64,000 nt of DNA from Pseudoroseicyclus tamaricis (GCF_012070395.1 NZ_JAAFYS010000001.1:1032001-1096000); one strand, 5' to 3'. Positions 14,126 to 23,283 are shown, counted from the stretch's first letter. Notes: a model not told the origin generated them from the sequence alone. Program-made: numbers and translations.

Positions 14126-16768
14126 ATGATGAGCAAACGCGACGAGCCACTGGCCGACGCGGCCGAGGCGCGTACGACCGCGCCCTCGGCCTCGGCCGAT
14201 TACGACCGCGGCGAGGCCGATCGGGAGAACCCCATCGCCACCGGCCATGCACACGGGCATGACCACGGGCACGGCCATGACCATGATCACGACCATGATC
14301 ACGGTCACGACCATGATCACGGTCACGATCACCACGATGATCACGCCCACGGTCACGCCCACGACCACCACGACCACGCCCATCATCACCACGATCACCA
14401 CCACGACCACGGCCCCCGCGCCGTGAGCTGGATCGACGGCGCCCGCCTCGTCATCCTCGGCGCCTGCGCCCTCGCGATGATCCTCGGCCTGCCGGACCAT
14501 GCCTTCGTCTCCTTCATGGACAGCTGGACCATCCCGTGGAGCTGGTACGCCCTCGTCGGCCTCGTCCTCGGCGGCGCCGGCCTCTTCGCCGAGGGCTGGC
14601 GCTCCGCGATCGCCATGCGGCCGACCCTGCAGCTCGGCGCCTCCCTCCTCGCCCTCGTCGGCGTGGTGACGGGGCTCTACCTCGTCTCGCTGGTCGTGCT
14701 CTTCGCGGCACTGGCGATCCAGATGTGGATTTCAGCCTCCCATGAGCGCCGCGACAGCCGCCTCGGCCGGCTCATCGACGCCCCGGCGGGCCACCATGAC
14801 CACGATCATGACCATGACCATGACCACGGCGAGGGCGGTCACCACCACCACCCGTTCGGGGTGATGGAGGCCATTCGCATCGTCATTGCCGGGGCCTGCG
14901 CCCTCGGGGCCTGGTCCGGCCTGCCGGACCATACCTACGCCAACTTCGCCAACGAGATGTACATCCCCTGGGGCTGGTACGCCTTCGTCGGACTGACCAT
15001 CGGCGCCTGGCCGCTCTACCGCGAGGCGTGGGAGAGCATCCTCGCCCGGCGGATGACCATGGAACTCTCCATGACCATCGCGCTGCTGGCGGCGGTCTTC
15101 ACCGCCTACTTCACCGTGGCGCTCTTCATCACCTTCTTCGTCCTCGTCGCCGAGGCGCTGGAGGGGATGACGCTGGACCGCGGCCGCAAGGCCATCCGCG
15201 ACCTGATGGACCTGCTGCCCGACGAGGTCTCCGTCCGTCGCCCCGGCGGTATCTCCAACGTCCGTGCCAGCGCCCTCCGCCCGGGCGATTCCGTGCTCGT
15301 CTCCCCCGGCGGGCGGGTGCCGGTGGACGGTCCCGTCACCTCCGGCAACTCCTTCATCGACGAAAGCCGCATCACCGGCGAGTCGATGCCGGTCGAGAAG
15401 GTGGCCGGCTCCTATGTCTATGCCGGCACGGTCAACCAGTCCGGCGCGCTGGAGATCACGGCCGAGCGCATCGGGCGCGACACCTCCTACGGCCAGATCC
15501 TCGAGGCGGTGGAGCGGGCGGAGCGCAGCCGTGCCCCGATCCAGAAGCTCTCTGACAAGCTGGCGGCGTGGATCGTCTACTTCGCGCTCGCCATGGCCGC
15601 CTTCGCCTACTGGTACTCGGGCGGCGATGTCAGCGTCGTCATCTCCACCATCGTCGTCGCCGGCGCCTGCGGCGTCGCGGCCGGCACGCCGCTGGCGCTT
15701 CTCGGCGGCATCGGCCGCTCCGCCAAGCTCGGCGCCATCGTCAAGGGCGGCCGGCACCTGGAAACGCTGGGCCGCGTGAAGACCGTCGTGCTCGACAAGA
15801 CCGGCACGCTCACCTTTGGCACGCCCGAGGTCGCCGGCCTCGCCCCCGCGCCCGGCGTCTCCGAGGAGGCGCTCCTCGCCGCCGCCGTCACGGCCGAACT
15901 CCGCTCCGAACACCCGCTCGGCAAGGCGATCCTCGCCCATGCCCGGGGCCGCGGCCTGCAGGCGGTGGAGCCCACGCGCTTCCATTACGTGCCGGGCCGG
16001 GGTGTCGAGGTGGAGGGGCCGAACGGCACCATCCATGTCGGCAACCCCAGCTGGCTCTCCGAGCATGGGGTGGCGGCGGCCGAGGCCGATTCCGGCGCCG
16101 GCTCCGCCATCCTCGTCGCCGAGGCCGGGCGCTACCTCGGCGCCATCCGCGTGGAGGACAGGATTCGCCCCGAGGCGCGGGCGGCGATGGATCGCCTCCG
16201 CGCCATGGGCATCCGCACCCTGCTGCTGACCGGCGACACCCGCCGCATCGCCGAGGCGGTGGCCTCCGAGCTCGGCGTCGACGAGGTGGAGGCGGAGCTT
16301 TTGCCGCAGGACAAGCTCGCCCGGATCGAGCGGCTGGCGGCGGAGGCGAAGCGCCCGGTGGCGATGGTCGGCGACGGCGTCAACGACGCCCCGGCGCTGG
16401 CCGCCGCCAATGTCGGCGTCGCCATGGGCTCCGGCACCGAGGTGGCGCGCGAGAAGGCCGACGTCGTCCTCCTCGGCAATGACCTCGAGCGTTTCGCCGA
16501 CACGCTCCACGTCGCGCGGCGGACACGGTCGATCATCTGGTTCAACCTCTGGGGGACCATCGTGGTGGACCTCCTCGGCCTCGCCGCCGCCATGACCGGC
16601 ATGATCGGCCCGACGCAGGCGGTGCTCGTCCACACGATCAGCGAGCTGGCCTTCATCCTCAACTCGGCCCGGCTGCTGCCTAGCCCGCTCTTCTGGAAGT
16701 CGCCGGAAGAGCTGGCGGCCCGCGCCGGCGTTGCCCCGGCACAGGCGAGCGCCAGCCCGGCGGAGTGA
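14126..16768 (+). CDS. His-rich P1B-type metal ATPase with duplicated N-terminal membrane module
   Basis: This 880-residue P-type ATPase would move a metal ion across the inner membrane. Core motifs are intact: TGES (417-420), DKTGT with Asp557, SEHPL (His596), and GDGVND (749-754). The N-terminus is extreme in histidine (residues 41-95), and a second His/Asp block occurs at 223-242. Each block is followed by a similar hydrophobic module, about 103-205 and 247-350, sharing GLPDH (121-125 and 265-269), IPWxWYA.VGL and four helices; this looks like an internal duplication. The membrane metal motif, normally CPC or SPC, reads GAC (513-515). The last helices carry HTISELAFILNSARLL where P1B-4 pumps have HEGGT. 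An ATGATG start with GGAGG upstream. Neighbours suggest nickel or cobalt, direction unknown. Confidence 0.85.
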   Translation: MMSKRDEPLADAAEARTTAPSASADYDRGEADRENPIATGHAHGHDHGHGHDHDHDHDHGHDHDHGHDHHDDHAHGHAHDHHDHAHHHHDHHHDHGPRAVSWIDGARLVILGACALAMILGLPDHAFVSFMDSWTIPWSWYALVGLVLGGAGLFAEGWRSAIAMRPTLQLGASLLALVGVVTGLYLVSLVVLFAALAIQMWISASHERRDSRLGRLIDAPAGHHDHDHDHDHDHGEGGHHHHPFGVMEAIRIVIAGACALGAWSGLPDHTYANFANEMYIPWGWYAFVGLTIGAWPLYREAWESILARRMTMELSMTIALLAAVFTAYFTVALFITFFVLVAEALEGMTLDRGRKAIRDLMDLLPDEVSVRRPGGISNVRASALRPGDSVLVSPGGRVPVDGPVTSGNSFIDESRITGESMPVEKVAGSYVYAGTVNQSGALEITAERIGRDTSYGQILEAVERAERSRAPIQKLSDKLAAWIVYFALAMAAFAYWYSGGDVSVVISTIVVAGACGVAAGTPLALLGGIGRSAKLGAIVKGGRHLETLGRVKTVVLDKTGTLTFGTPEVAGLAPAPGVSEEALLAAAVTAELRSEHPLGKAILAHARGRGLQAVEPTRFHYVPGRGVEVEGPNGTIHVGNPSWLSEHGVAAAEADSGAGSAILVAEAGRYLGAIRVEDRIRPEARAAMDRLRAMGIRTLLLTGDTRRIAEAVASELGVDEVEAELLPQDKLARIERLAAEAKRPVAMVGDGVNDAPALAAANVGVAMGSGTEVAREKADVVLLGNDLERFADTLHVARRTRSIIWFNLWGTIVVDLLGLAAAMTGMIGPTQAVLVHTISELAFILNSARLLPSPLFWKSPEELAARAGVAPAQASASPAE

Positions 16769-16818
16769 CGCCTCGGCCGGCCTCTTTAGGGGGCCGGCCG
16801 GCAGGGGTGGAGAGGGAG

Positions 16819-16876
16819 GAGGGGGGCCTTGCCCCCCGCCTTCGGCCCCCCTGCGAGTATTTGAAAAAGGGCGAGA
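16819..16876 (+). repeat. Extragenic GC-rich repeat, variant tail
   Basis: The unit has GGGGGGCC, TTG, CCCCCC, then GCCTTCGGC and CGAGTATTTGAAAAAGGGCG. This variant shares the hairpin and GTATTT with the other copies but ends in GAAAAAGGGCGAG, as do copies at 25929 and 41091. It follows the P-type ATPase gene and may terminate it. Confidence 0.7.
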
Positions 16877-17388
16877 GACAGGGCGGGCGCTCCTCCCGCC
16901 GGTAACCTCGGCACGCGAGCCTGACGCTCTGAGGACGCGCCTCGCTCTCTGCCAAGGCGCGCCGAGCGGACCCGGCCCGTAGGGTGGGTTTCCAACCCAC
17001 CGCCCCCTCTCCACCCCGCACCGCCCGTGGGGACGGGGCGACTACTCCGCGCAACCGGTCACTCCGGTTGCAGGCACAGGGCGAGCGCCGGCACGTGGGA
17101 TGGCGCTCGGAGGACGCCGCTGCGCGCTTTATGGCCCCACGACCTCCCCGATCCGAGTGACGCACCAAGCCCAGCCAGAGCGCCAGCCGGCGGGACGGGC
17201 CGGCGCTCGCACTGCGCCTGCGGCGCGCGCCGGGCGGGGGAGACGCTCGGGCCGGTCGCCATGGGGGCGGGCAATGCTCTCGCCCGGTGCACGCCCCGTG
17301 CACCCCCGGTGCACGCCCTGTGGCCCGCCTCTCCCGCCCGCGAACCGGGCATCGGGGACCCGCCGCGCCGCCCTCTGCGCGAGAAGTC

Positions 17389-17404
17389 TTGCAAACGTAT
17401 GCTA
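17389..17404. promoter_or_regulatory. LacI-type operator before the SnoaL-like gene
   Basis: TTGCAAACGTATGCTA is one of four 16-bp sites with a central CG, all placed just before genes of the island 17470-32057. It differs from the consensus TTGCAAACGTATGCAA at one base and lies 65 bases upstream of the start at 17470. The LacI regulator at 23366 is the obvious candidate binder. Confidence 0.75.
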
Positions 17405-17469
17405 TCCGTCGCAGGACTCTCTCCCATGCCGCCCCGGGGAGTGTGCGCGGCGAAAGGATTGGAGAGGGC

Positions 17470-18666
17470 ATGGCCGAGACAGAGAAGAAGACGAACGGGT
17501 CGGCGAAGGCGCCGACGGGCAAGGTGCTGCAGGTCGAGCGGCACGATTACCCCGATCTGGCGCCGGAGAATGCCCCCCTCAACCAGTCGATGACGGGCTT
17601 CGATCCGATCTATACCGACATCGTGGATTACATCATCCGCTGCACCCACAAGATCTGGGACGAGCGCGATATCGGGCTGATCTACACCCATTACACCCAC
17701 AATTGCGTGCTCTACGGCACCACCGGGACGATCTACAACCGCGAGGATGTCGTGCGTGACACCATCCAGCGGCTCGTCTCCTTCCCCGAGCGGCGGGGCA
17801 TGGGCACGCAGGTGATCTGGGGCGGCGACGACGAGGCGGGCTTCTATACCTCTCACCTCGTCACCGGCTCCGGCCGGCACAGCCAGAACGGCCACCTGGG
17901 CAAGGCGACGGGCAAGCCCTTCGTCAGTCGCACCATCGCCGACTGCATGATCTACGCCAACAAGATCTACCGCGAATGGGTCGTCGCCGACACCACCGCC
18001 ATCCTCCAGCAGCTCGGCGTCAGCGTCGATGGCTACGCCACCCGGCTCGCCCGCGCGGCGCATGAGCGTGGGCAGGTGAGCCTCGATATCGGCGAGAACC
18101 GCCTGATGATCGGGCAATACCCGCCGGCCGAGGCGCCCGACCTCTCCGTCGCCAGTACCGATACCGAGCGGCTGGTCGTGCGGATGCTGCACGATGTCTT
18201 CAACCGCAAGATGTTCGGCCGCATCGCCGAGCTCTATGCGCCGAACTGCCAGTATCACGGGCCCCTGATGGCCGAGCTCTACGGCCAGGCGGCGGTGATC
18301 CACCAGTCGCTCGGGCTGGTGGGCAGCCTGCCGGATGCCGTCTTCGAGGTGCAGCACGTCTGCTCCAATCCCTGCGACGAGGGTGGCGAGAAGGTCGCCG
18401 TGCGCTGGGTGATGGAGGGCCACCACCTCGGCTACGGCATCCTCGAGATGCTGGGGGACCCGACTGGCAAGCGCGTGCAGGTGATGGGGATCAGCCATTT
18501 CCACGTCAGGAATGGCCGGATCGTCGACGAGTGGCGCAACTACGACCAGATGTCGATGCTCGCGCAGGTCCGCCTCGCGCAGATGGCCGACAGCCCGGCG
18601 GCCGAGGTGGCGCCCCTGTCGCCGCCCATCGCCCCCGCCGCGCCGGCCCCCGAGGATCACGGCTGA
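17470..18666 (+). CDS. Tandem SnoaL-like/NTF2-like protein
   Basis: The 398-residue soluble protein holds two NTF2-like (SnoaL/ester cyclase type) alpha+beta domains at about 45-190 and 225-370. Typical features are the cone helices (DIVDYIIRCTHKIWDERDI and TERLVVRMLHDVFNRKMF), NCxYxG strands and the closing GRIVDEWRNYDQMSML strand. SnoaL-like proteins may catalyse cyclisation, hydrolysis or isomerisation, and some only bind small molecules; no catalytic assignment is possible. The ATG at 17470 follows GGAGAGG. The gene has its own LacI-type operator and a strong terminator, so it forms a single-gene unit of the LacI regulon. The last 30 residues are Ala/Pro-rich. Confidence 0.8.
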   Translation: MAETEKKTNGSAKAPTGKVLQVERHDYPDLAPENAPLNQSMTGFDPIYTDIVDYIIRCTHKIWDERDIGLIYTHYTHNCVLYGTTGTIYNREDVVRDTIQRLVSFPERRGMGTQVIWGGDDEAGFYTSHLVTGSGRHSQNGHLGKATGKPFVSRTIADCMIYANKIYREWVVADTTAILQQLGVSVDGYATRLARAAHERGQVSLDIGENRLMIGQYPPAEAPDLSVASTDTERLVVRMLHDVFNRKMFGRIAELYAPNCQYHGPLMAELYGQAAVIHQSLGLVGSLPDAVFEVQHVCSNPCDEGGEKVAVRWVMEGHHLGYGILEMLGDPTGKRVQVMGISHFHVRNGRIVDEWRNYDQMSMLAQVRLAQMADSPAAEVAPLSPPIAPAAPAPEDHG

Positions 18667-18691
18667 GCCTGTCCAGCGATCTCAGGCGCCC

Positions 18692-18728
18692 AAAGAGGCG
18701 GCAACCATCCGGTTGCCGCCTCTTTTTT
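18692..18728 (+). terminator. Rho-independent terminator after the SnoaL-like gene
   Basis: A 15-bp stem (AAAGAGGCGGCAACC against GGTTGCCGCCTCTTT) with an ATCC loop is followed by a T-run. It begins 25 bases after the stop codon. It insulates the ABC transporter operon that starts at 18872. Confidence 0.93.
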
Positions 18729-18759
18729 TCGGCCGCTCCGGGACCCGCGCAGAAAATTC

Positions 18760-18775
18760 TTGCAAACGAATGCAA
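18760..18775. promoter_or_regulatory. LacI-type operator before the ABC transporter operon
   Basis: TTGCAAACGAATGCAA has perfect TTGCA/TGCAA arms around AACGAA. It lies 96 bases before the binding-protein start at 18872 and is preceded by TC as in the site at 17389, giving an extended TCTTGCAAACG match between the two. Confidence 0.78.
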
Positions 18776-18871
18776 AGCGGCTAGCGTCAGTTTCGTGACG
18801 TAGCAGGCGCCGCCAAACGGCGCCGCGGGACACCACTCCTGGCCTTGCCGGGTCCAACAAGGGAACTGCTC

Positions 18872-20104
18872 ATGAAACTCACCCTGAAGGCAGCGCTCGC
18901 TCTCGGCGCGACCGCCATCGCCGGCGCCGCCAGTGCGGAATGCGGCATCGAGGCGGGCTCCGTCCGCATCCTGTCCAACGACTTCGAAGCCCTACGCTAC
19001 ATCAATGACACGGCGATGGAGTGTGCGTCCGATGCCGTAACGGTCGAGGCGAACGCCACTTCCGAGCACAAGAACATCCAGGGCCCGGCCCTGTCGATCG
19101 ACCCGGCGGAATACACCGTCGCCGTCATCGCCAACAACTCCATCGTGCCGCTGCTCAACGACGATCTCATCCGCCCGCTGGACGATCTGATCGCCGAGTA
19201 CGGCGACCAGCTCCTGCCCAACCAGGTGATCTCCACCGGTGGCGAGGCCATGGCCATCGCCTTCATGGGCAACGGCCAGCACCTGTTCTACCGCTCCGAC
19301 ATCCTTGAGGAGGCCGGCGTCGAGGTGCCGACCACCTATGAAGAGATGCTCTCCGCCGCCGAAGCCATCCAGGAGGCCGGCCTGATGGAGCACCCGCTCG
19401 CCGCCTCCGTGAAGCCCGGCTGGGATCTCGCGGCCGAGTTCGTGAACCTCTACCTCGGCACCGGCGGCGAGTTCTTCGAGCCCGGCTCCGCGGCTCTCGC
19501 CATCGACAACGAGGATGGCCGCCTCGTGCTCGAGACCATGCGCGCCATGACCGAGTACATGGACCCCGACTACCTGACCTTCGACGCCAACGTCATCAAC
19601 CAGCTCTGGGATGCGGGGCAGGTCGCCATGATGAACCAGTGGGGCTCCCTCGCCGGCGCCGCCATCGGTGACGCGGCCGATCCGGATGTCGCCGCCAACA
19701 CCGCCTTCGCGACCACGCCGAGCATCGGGGGCAACGCCATCCCGGCCGCCGCGCTGTGGTGGGACGGCTTCTCCATCGCCAAGAACATCTCCGACGAGGA
19801 TGCTGCTGCCTCCTTCCAGGCGATGATGCACGGCATCTCGCCCGAGGCGGTCGCCGAGAACCCGACCGTCGCGACGTGGCTGGTCGATGGCTACCAGCCG
19901 GGCGAGGCCGCCGTCGGCGTGATCGCGAACGCCAATGCCGGCGCCCGCGCCTACCCGATGACGCCCTACATGGGCCTGCTGCACACCGCGCTCTCCACCG
20001 AGCTGGCCGATTTCATCGCCGGGCGGGAGGATGCCGACCAGGCGCTCGCCGACGTGAAGGCCGCCTATGACGACGCGGCCTCGGCCGCCGGCTTCCTGCA
20101 GTAA
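18872..20104 (+). CDS. ABC transporter solute-binding protein of the LacI island
   Basis: This 410-residue periplasmic binding protein belongs to the family 1 sugar-type group. A Sec signal peptide occupies residues 1-21 (hydrophobic AALALGATAIAGAASA). The mature protein contains aromatic-rich patches (ALWWDGFSIAK) usual in the ligand cleft. ATG 18872 has an AGGGA site 8 bases upstream; an upstream in-frame ATG would spoil the signal. It heads the operon with two permeases and an ATPase and is separated from them by a GC hairpin at 20114, which would allow the binding protein to be expressed in excess. The ligand is unknown; operon company suggests a polyol- or sugar-like amide or ester. Confidence 0.9.
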   Translation: MKLTLKAALALGATAIAGAASAECGIEAGSVRILSNDFEALRYINDTAMECASDAVTVEANATSEHKNIQGPALSIDPAEYTVAVIANNSIVPLLNDDLIRPLDDLIAEYGDQLLPNQVISTGGEAMAIAFMGNGQHLFYRSDILEEAGVEVPTTYEEMLSAAEAIQEAGLMEHPLAASVKPGWDLAAEFVNLYLGTGGEFFEPGSAALAIDNEDGRLVLETMRAMTEYMDPDYLTFDANVINQLWDAGQVAMMNQWGSLAGAAIGDAADPDVAANTAFATTPSIGGNAIPAAALWWDGFSIAKNISDEDAAASFQAMMHGISPEAVAENPTVATWLVDGYQPGEAAVGVIANANAGARAYPMTPYMGLLHTALSTELADFIAGREDADQALADVKAAYDDAASAAGFLQ

Positions 20105-20113
20105 GAGACGGCA

Positions 20114-20134
20114 GGGGAGGGCGCCGCCCTCCCC
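20114..20134 (+). promoter_or_regulatory. Intercistronic hairpin after the binding-protein gene
   Basis: GGGGAGGGC, GCC, GCCCTCCCC form a perfect 9-bp stem 9 bases beyond the stop codon and 70 bases before the permease. There is no U-run, so it resembles the mRNA-stabilising or partial-attenuation hairpins between binding protein and permease genes in such operons. Confidence 0.55.
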
Positions 20135-20203
20135 GCCACCCGCTCCGCCAGCGCGGCTCCGCCGGGCGCCCGCACACCGAGGCTCGCGATCAGGAACCCG
20201 GCC

Positions 20204-21235
20204 ATGCCGCACAAGACATTCGCTCTCTTCATCATGCCGGCCGTCGTGGCGATGCTGCTCTTCATCGCCCTGCCGATCGTCTCCGTCGTCGTGCAGTCGC
20301 TCTTCGTCGAGCATGAGCAGGTGATGGTGGAGGTGGAGAATTGCGGCCCCTTCGGCTGCTCGACCCAGCTGCGCGTCGACACCGAAGCCACCGCCGAGAT
20401 CCGCGACGAAAGGCCCCTCGGCCGCTTCGCCGGCATCACCAACTACATCAACCGCAACCACCTCGCCTTCGACCAGGTGCGCGAGATCTGGTCGACCTCC
20501 GACGGGCTCGGCGAGATCTGGTCGCGGATGATGAACCTGCCCTTCTACAAGGCGCTGGCCTTCACGCTGGTCTACTGCTTCCTCGTCACGCCCTTCGCGA
20601 TGATGCTGGGCTTCGCCATCGCGCTCGGCGTCAACACGCTGCCGCGGCTTGCCAAGGGGCCGGCGATCTTCGTCTCCATCCTGCCGATGATCATCACGCC
20701 GCTGATCGGCTCGCTGATCCTCTTCTGGATGTTCAACCCGCAGGGCATCCTCGGCGCCTCGCTGCAGGTGATCACGGGCGACCCGACGTTGAGCCTGCGC
20801 GCCTCGCCGGTGCTCACCTGGATCGTGCTGATCATCTACGGCATCTGGACGAACGGGCCCTTCTCCTTCGTCGTCTTCTACGCGGGCCTGCAGACGGTCC
20901 CCGGAGACACGCTGGAGAGCGCCATGATCGACGGCGCCTCGCGGTGGGAGCGGGTGCGCTACGTCATCATCCCGCATCTGGCGCCGCTGGCGACCTTCGT
21001 CGCCCTCGTGCAGCTGATGGATAACTTCCGCGTCTTCGAGCCCATCGTCGGCTTCTCGGCCGAGGCGAACGCCACCTCTCTGAGCTGGCTCGTCTATAAT
21101 GACCTCATCGGGCAGGACAGCCAGCAGTTCGGCTCCGCCGCCGCCACCTCGGTCATGACGATCCTCGGCGTGGTGATCCTGCTCATCCCCGTGCTCATCC
21201 GCACCTGGCGCGACTTCAACAGAAAGGCCGTGTGA
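20204..21235 (+). CDS. ABC transporter permease (MalF type)
   Basis: The 343-residue inner-membrane protein has a first helix at 8-30, a periplasmic segment of about 80 residues after it (including CGPFGC with two close cysteines), and five further helices. The EAA loop region reads ESAMIDGASRWERVRYVIIPHLAP, the site that docks on the ATPase. The extended first periplasmic segment is longer than in the partner permease. It overlaps the next gene by one base and forms a transmembrane heterodimer with it. Confidence 0.9.
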   Translation: MPHKTFALFIMPAVVAMLLFIALPIVSVVVQSLFVEHEQVMVEVENCGPFGCSTQLRVDTEATAEIRDERPLGRFAGITNYINRNHLAFDQVREIWSTSDGLGEIWSRMMNLPFYKALAFTLVYCFLVTPFAMMLGFAIALGVNTLPRLAKGPAIFVSILPMIITPLIGSLILFWMFNPQGILGASLQVITGDPTLSLRASPVLTWIVLIIYGIWTNGPFSFVVFYAGLQTVPGDTLESAMIDGASRWERVRYVIIPHLAPLATFVALVQLMDNFRVFEPIVGFSAEANATSLSWLVYNDLIGQDSQQFGSAAATSVMTILGVVILLIPVLIRTWRDFNRKAV

Positions 21236-22116
21236 TGACCACTGCCATCGGCCGCATGCCTACCGGACTTCGCTGGGTGACGGGCCTCCTCCTCGCCATC
21301 TGGTTCATCGCCGCCGCCTTCCCCTTCGTGTGGACGCTCTGGGGCTCCTTCAAGGTCGAGGCGGACTTCTTCTCCCGCGTCAGCTGGTGGAACGCCATCA
21401 CCGGCGACCGGACGCTCATGCAGACGGGCGAGCGCTTCACGCTCGATGGCTACGAGGGCGCCTGGATCACGCGGGAGTTCTGGCGGGCGGCGCTCAACAC
21501 GGTGATCGTCACGCTCTCGGTCACCTTCATCTCGCTCTTCGTCGGCACGCTCGGCGGCTACGCGCTCGCCCGCTCCGGCCAGCGCTATGCCTTCTGGATC
21601 CTCATCGCGGCGCTCGTCTTCCGCGCCATGCCGCACATCACGCTCGTCTCCGGCTACATGCTGCCTTTCTTCGAGCTGAACATCTGGGGCATCCTGCCGA
21701 CGACGATCATCGTGCTCGTCGCCATCAACCAGCCGTTCACACTGTGGATGCTGCACTCCTTCTTCCTCGGCATCCCCAAGGATCTGGACGAGAGCGCCAT
21801 GGTCGACGGCTGCACCCGTTTCCAGGCGTTCCGCATGGTGATCATCCCGGTCATGTGGCCGGGGGTCATCACCACCGGGCTCTTCAGCTTCCTGCTCGGC
21901 TACAACGACTTCGCCGTCACCTCGATGCTGCTCAGCCAGGACAACCTGACCATGGTGCCGAAGATCGCCAGCTTCCTCGGCACCATCCAGTCCGAGGGCA
22001 ACGTCATGTTCGCCGTCGCCTCCGTCGTCTCGGCCACGGTGCCGCTCTTCATCCTCGTCCTGTTCTTCCAGCGCCAGATCGTCAGCGGCCTGACCGCCGG
22101 CGCCGTGAAAGGGTAA
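21235..22116 (+). CDS. ABC transporter permease (MalG type)
   Basis: This 293-residue protein is the second permease of the island transporter. Six hydrophobic helices are visible, and the EAA loop is DESAMVDGCTRFQAFRMV with the downstream IPVMWPGV. The ATG at 21235 overlaps the previous TGA by one base (TGATG). The ATPase gene follows after 3 bases, so all are one operon. Confidence 0.9.
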   Translation: MTTAIGRMPTGLRWVTGLLLAIWFIAAAFPFVWTLWGSFKVEADFFSRVSWWNAITGDRTLMQTGERFTLDGYEGAWITREFWRAALNTVIVTLSVTFISLFVGTLGGYALARSGQRYAFWILIAALVFRAMPHITLVSGYMLPFFELNIWGILPTTIIVLVAINQPFTLWMLHSFFLGIPKDLDESAMVDGCTRFQAFRMVIIPVMWPGVITTGLFSFLLGYNDFAVTSMLLSQDNLTMVPKIASFLGTIQSEGNVMFAVASVVSATVPLFILVLFFQRQIVSGLTAGAVKG

Positions 22117-22119
22117 GCC

Positions 22120-23193
22120 ATGGCCCAGATTTCCATCCGCAACGTCACCAAGCGCTGGGGCGCCGTCACCGGCGTGAAGGGCTTCGATCTCGACATCGCC
22201 GAGGGCGAGTTCCTCGTCCTCCTCGGCCCCTCGGGCTGCGGCAAGACCACCACCATGCGCATGATCGCGGGGCTGGAGGACATCACCGAGGGCGAGATCT
22301 GGATCGGCGAGCGCAAGGTCAACAACCTCGAGCCGAAGGACAGGGACATCTCGATGGTGTTCCAGAGCTACGGGCTCTACCCGAACATGTCCGTCTACGA
22401 CAACATCCGCTTCCCCCTGAAGGTGCGGAAGATCCCCAAGGAAGAGCATCATGACCGCGTCATGAAGGCGGCGGAGATGGTGGAGCTCGGCGACTTCCTC
22501 GACCGCCGCCCCGCCGCCCTCTCCGGCGGCCAGCGCCAGCGCGTGGCCCTCGCCCGCGCCATCGTGCGCGAGCCCAATGCCTTCCTGATGGATGAGCCCC
22601 TGTCGAACCTCGACGCCAAGCTGCGCGTCTCCACCCGGGCGCAGATCAAGAACCTGCACCACACGCTGAAGACGACGACGATCTATGTCACCCACGACCA
22701 GATCGAGGCGATGACCCTCGCCGACCGCGTCGTGGTCATGAGCCAGGGCCTCGTACAGCAGGTCGGCACCCCGACGGAGATCTACGACGCCCCCGCCAAC
22801 ACCTTCGTCGCCGGCTTCATCGGCTCTCCGGCCATGAACCTCGTCGAGGGCGAGCTCAAGGGCGGCGTCTTCACCGCGCCGAAGATGCGCGTCGAGGGCC
22901 TGCCCACCGCCCACAGCGGCGCCGTCACGCTCGGCTTCCGGGCCGAGGACGCCATGGTCCTCGCCCCCGGCGAGCCCCTGCCGGAGGGCGCCGCCGGCGG
23001 CACCATCGAGGCGCCCGTCTACACGATGGAGCTGCTCGGCGAGGCCACCATGATCGCCGTGCGCATCGGCGAGGCCATCGCCTCCGTCAAGGCGGCGAAA
23101 GACTACCGCGCCGAGATCGGCGACCCCGCCCATATCGGCGTCCCCGCCTCCATCTGCCACCTCTTCGACCAGGCCACCGGCGAGCGCCTCTGA
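22120..23193 (+). CDS. ABC transporter ATPase (MalK/UgpC type)
   Basis: The 357-residue ATPase has Walker A GPSGCGKTT at about 38-46, the Q-loop VFQSYGLYPNMSV, signature LSGGQRQRVALARA, Walker B AFLMDEPLSNLD and switch His in THDQIEA. The C-terminal 120 residues form the OB-fold regulatory domain of the MalK/UgpC group. Such ATPases often serve a single dedicated transporter. It ends the transporter operon; an extragenic repeat follows and the LacI gene begins 172 bases downstream. Confidence 0.93.
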   Translation: MAQISIRNVTKRWGAVTGVKGFDLDIAEGEFLVLLGPSGCGKTTTMRMIAGLEDITEGEIWIGERKVNNLEPKDRDISMVFQSYGLYPNMSVYDNIRFPLKVRKIPKEEHHDRVMKAAEMVELGDFLDRRPAALSGGQRQRVALARAIVREPNAFLMDEPLSNLDAKLRVSTRAQIKNLHHTLKTTTIYVTHDQIEAMTLADRVVVMSQGLVQQVGTPTEIYDAPANTFVAGFIGSPAMNLVEGELKGGVFTAPKMRVEGLPTAHSGAVTLGFRAEDAMVLAPGEPLPEGAAGGTIEAPVYTMELLGEATMIAVRIGEAIASVKAAKDYRAEIGDPAHIGVPASICHLFDQATGERL

Positions 23194-23215
23194 CATGCCT
23201 CAGCCCGACGCCCGT

Positions 23216-23283
23216 CTTTCATCTGGCCAGACATACCGTGGGGGGCTCCGGGGGGCTGGCCCCCCGGTCCTGCATCCTCACCC
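23216..23283 (-). repeat. Extragenic GC-rich palindromic repeat, inverted orientation
   Basis: Read on the minus strand this unit carries GGGGGGCCAGCCCCCCGG, a second C-run, a shortened TATG and TCTGGCCAGATGAAAG. It lies between the ATPase and LacI genes and is reversed relative to most other copies. Confidence 0.72.

Larger units (their letters stand above)
16769..17469. other. 700-base non-coding region with several hairpins
   Basis: No credible coding region was found here. From left to right it contains an extragenic repeat (16819-16876), a hairpin with arms GGTGGGTT/AACCCACC (16983-17001), a hairpin with arms GCAACCGG/CCGGTTGC (17051-17071), a GTGCACG-containing triplication around 17285-17325, and a LacI-type operator at 17389. 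Short open frames in it have the composition of random GC-rich DNA. Confidence 0.6.

Noticed and set aside
14240-14415. CAC/CAT/GAC-rich simple repeat as a possible CRISPR or satellite
   Set aside because: The repeat is the coding sequence of the His/Asp-rich N-terminus of the P-type ATPase, stays in frame throughout, and has no spacer structure.
18992-20977. Very long open frame on the minus strand opposite the binding-protein and permease genes
   Set aside because: It mirrors the codon pattern of the plus-strand genes, which have signal peptide, fold motifs and ribosome sites; its own sequence is Arg/Gly/Asp-rich low complexity. The same holds for other long antisense frames in the window.
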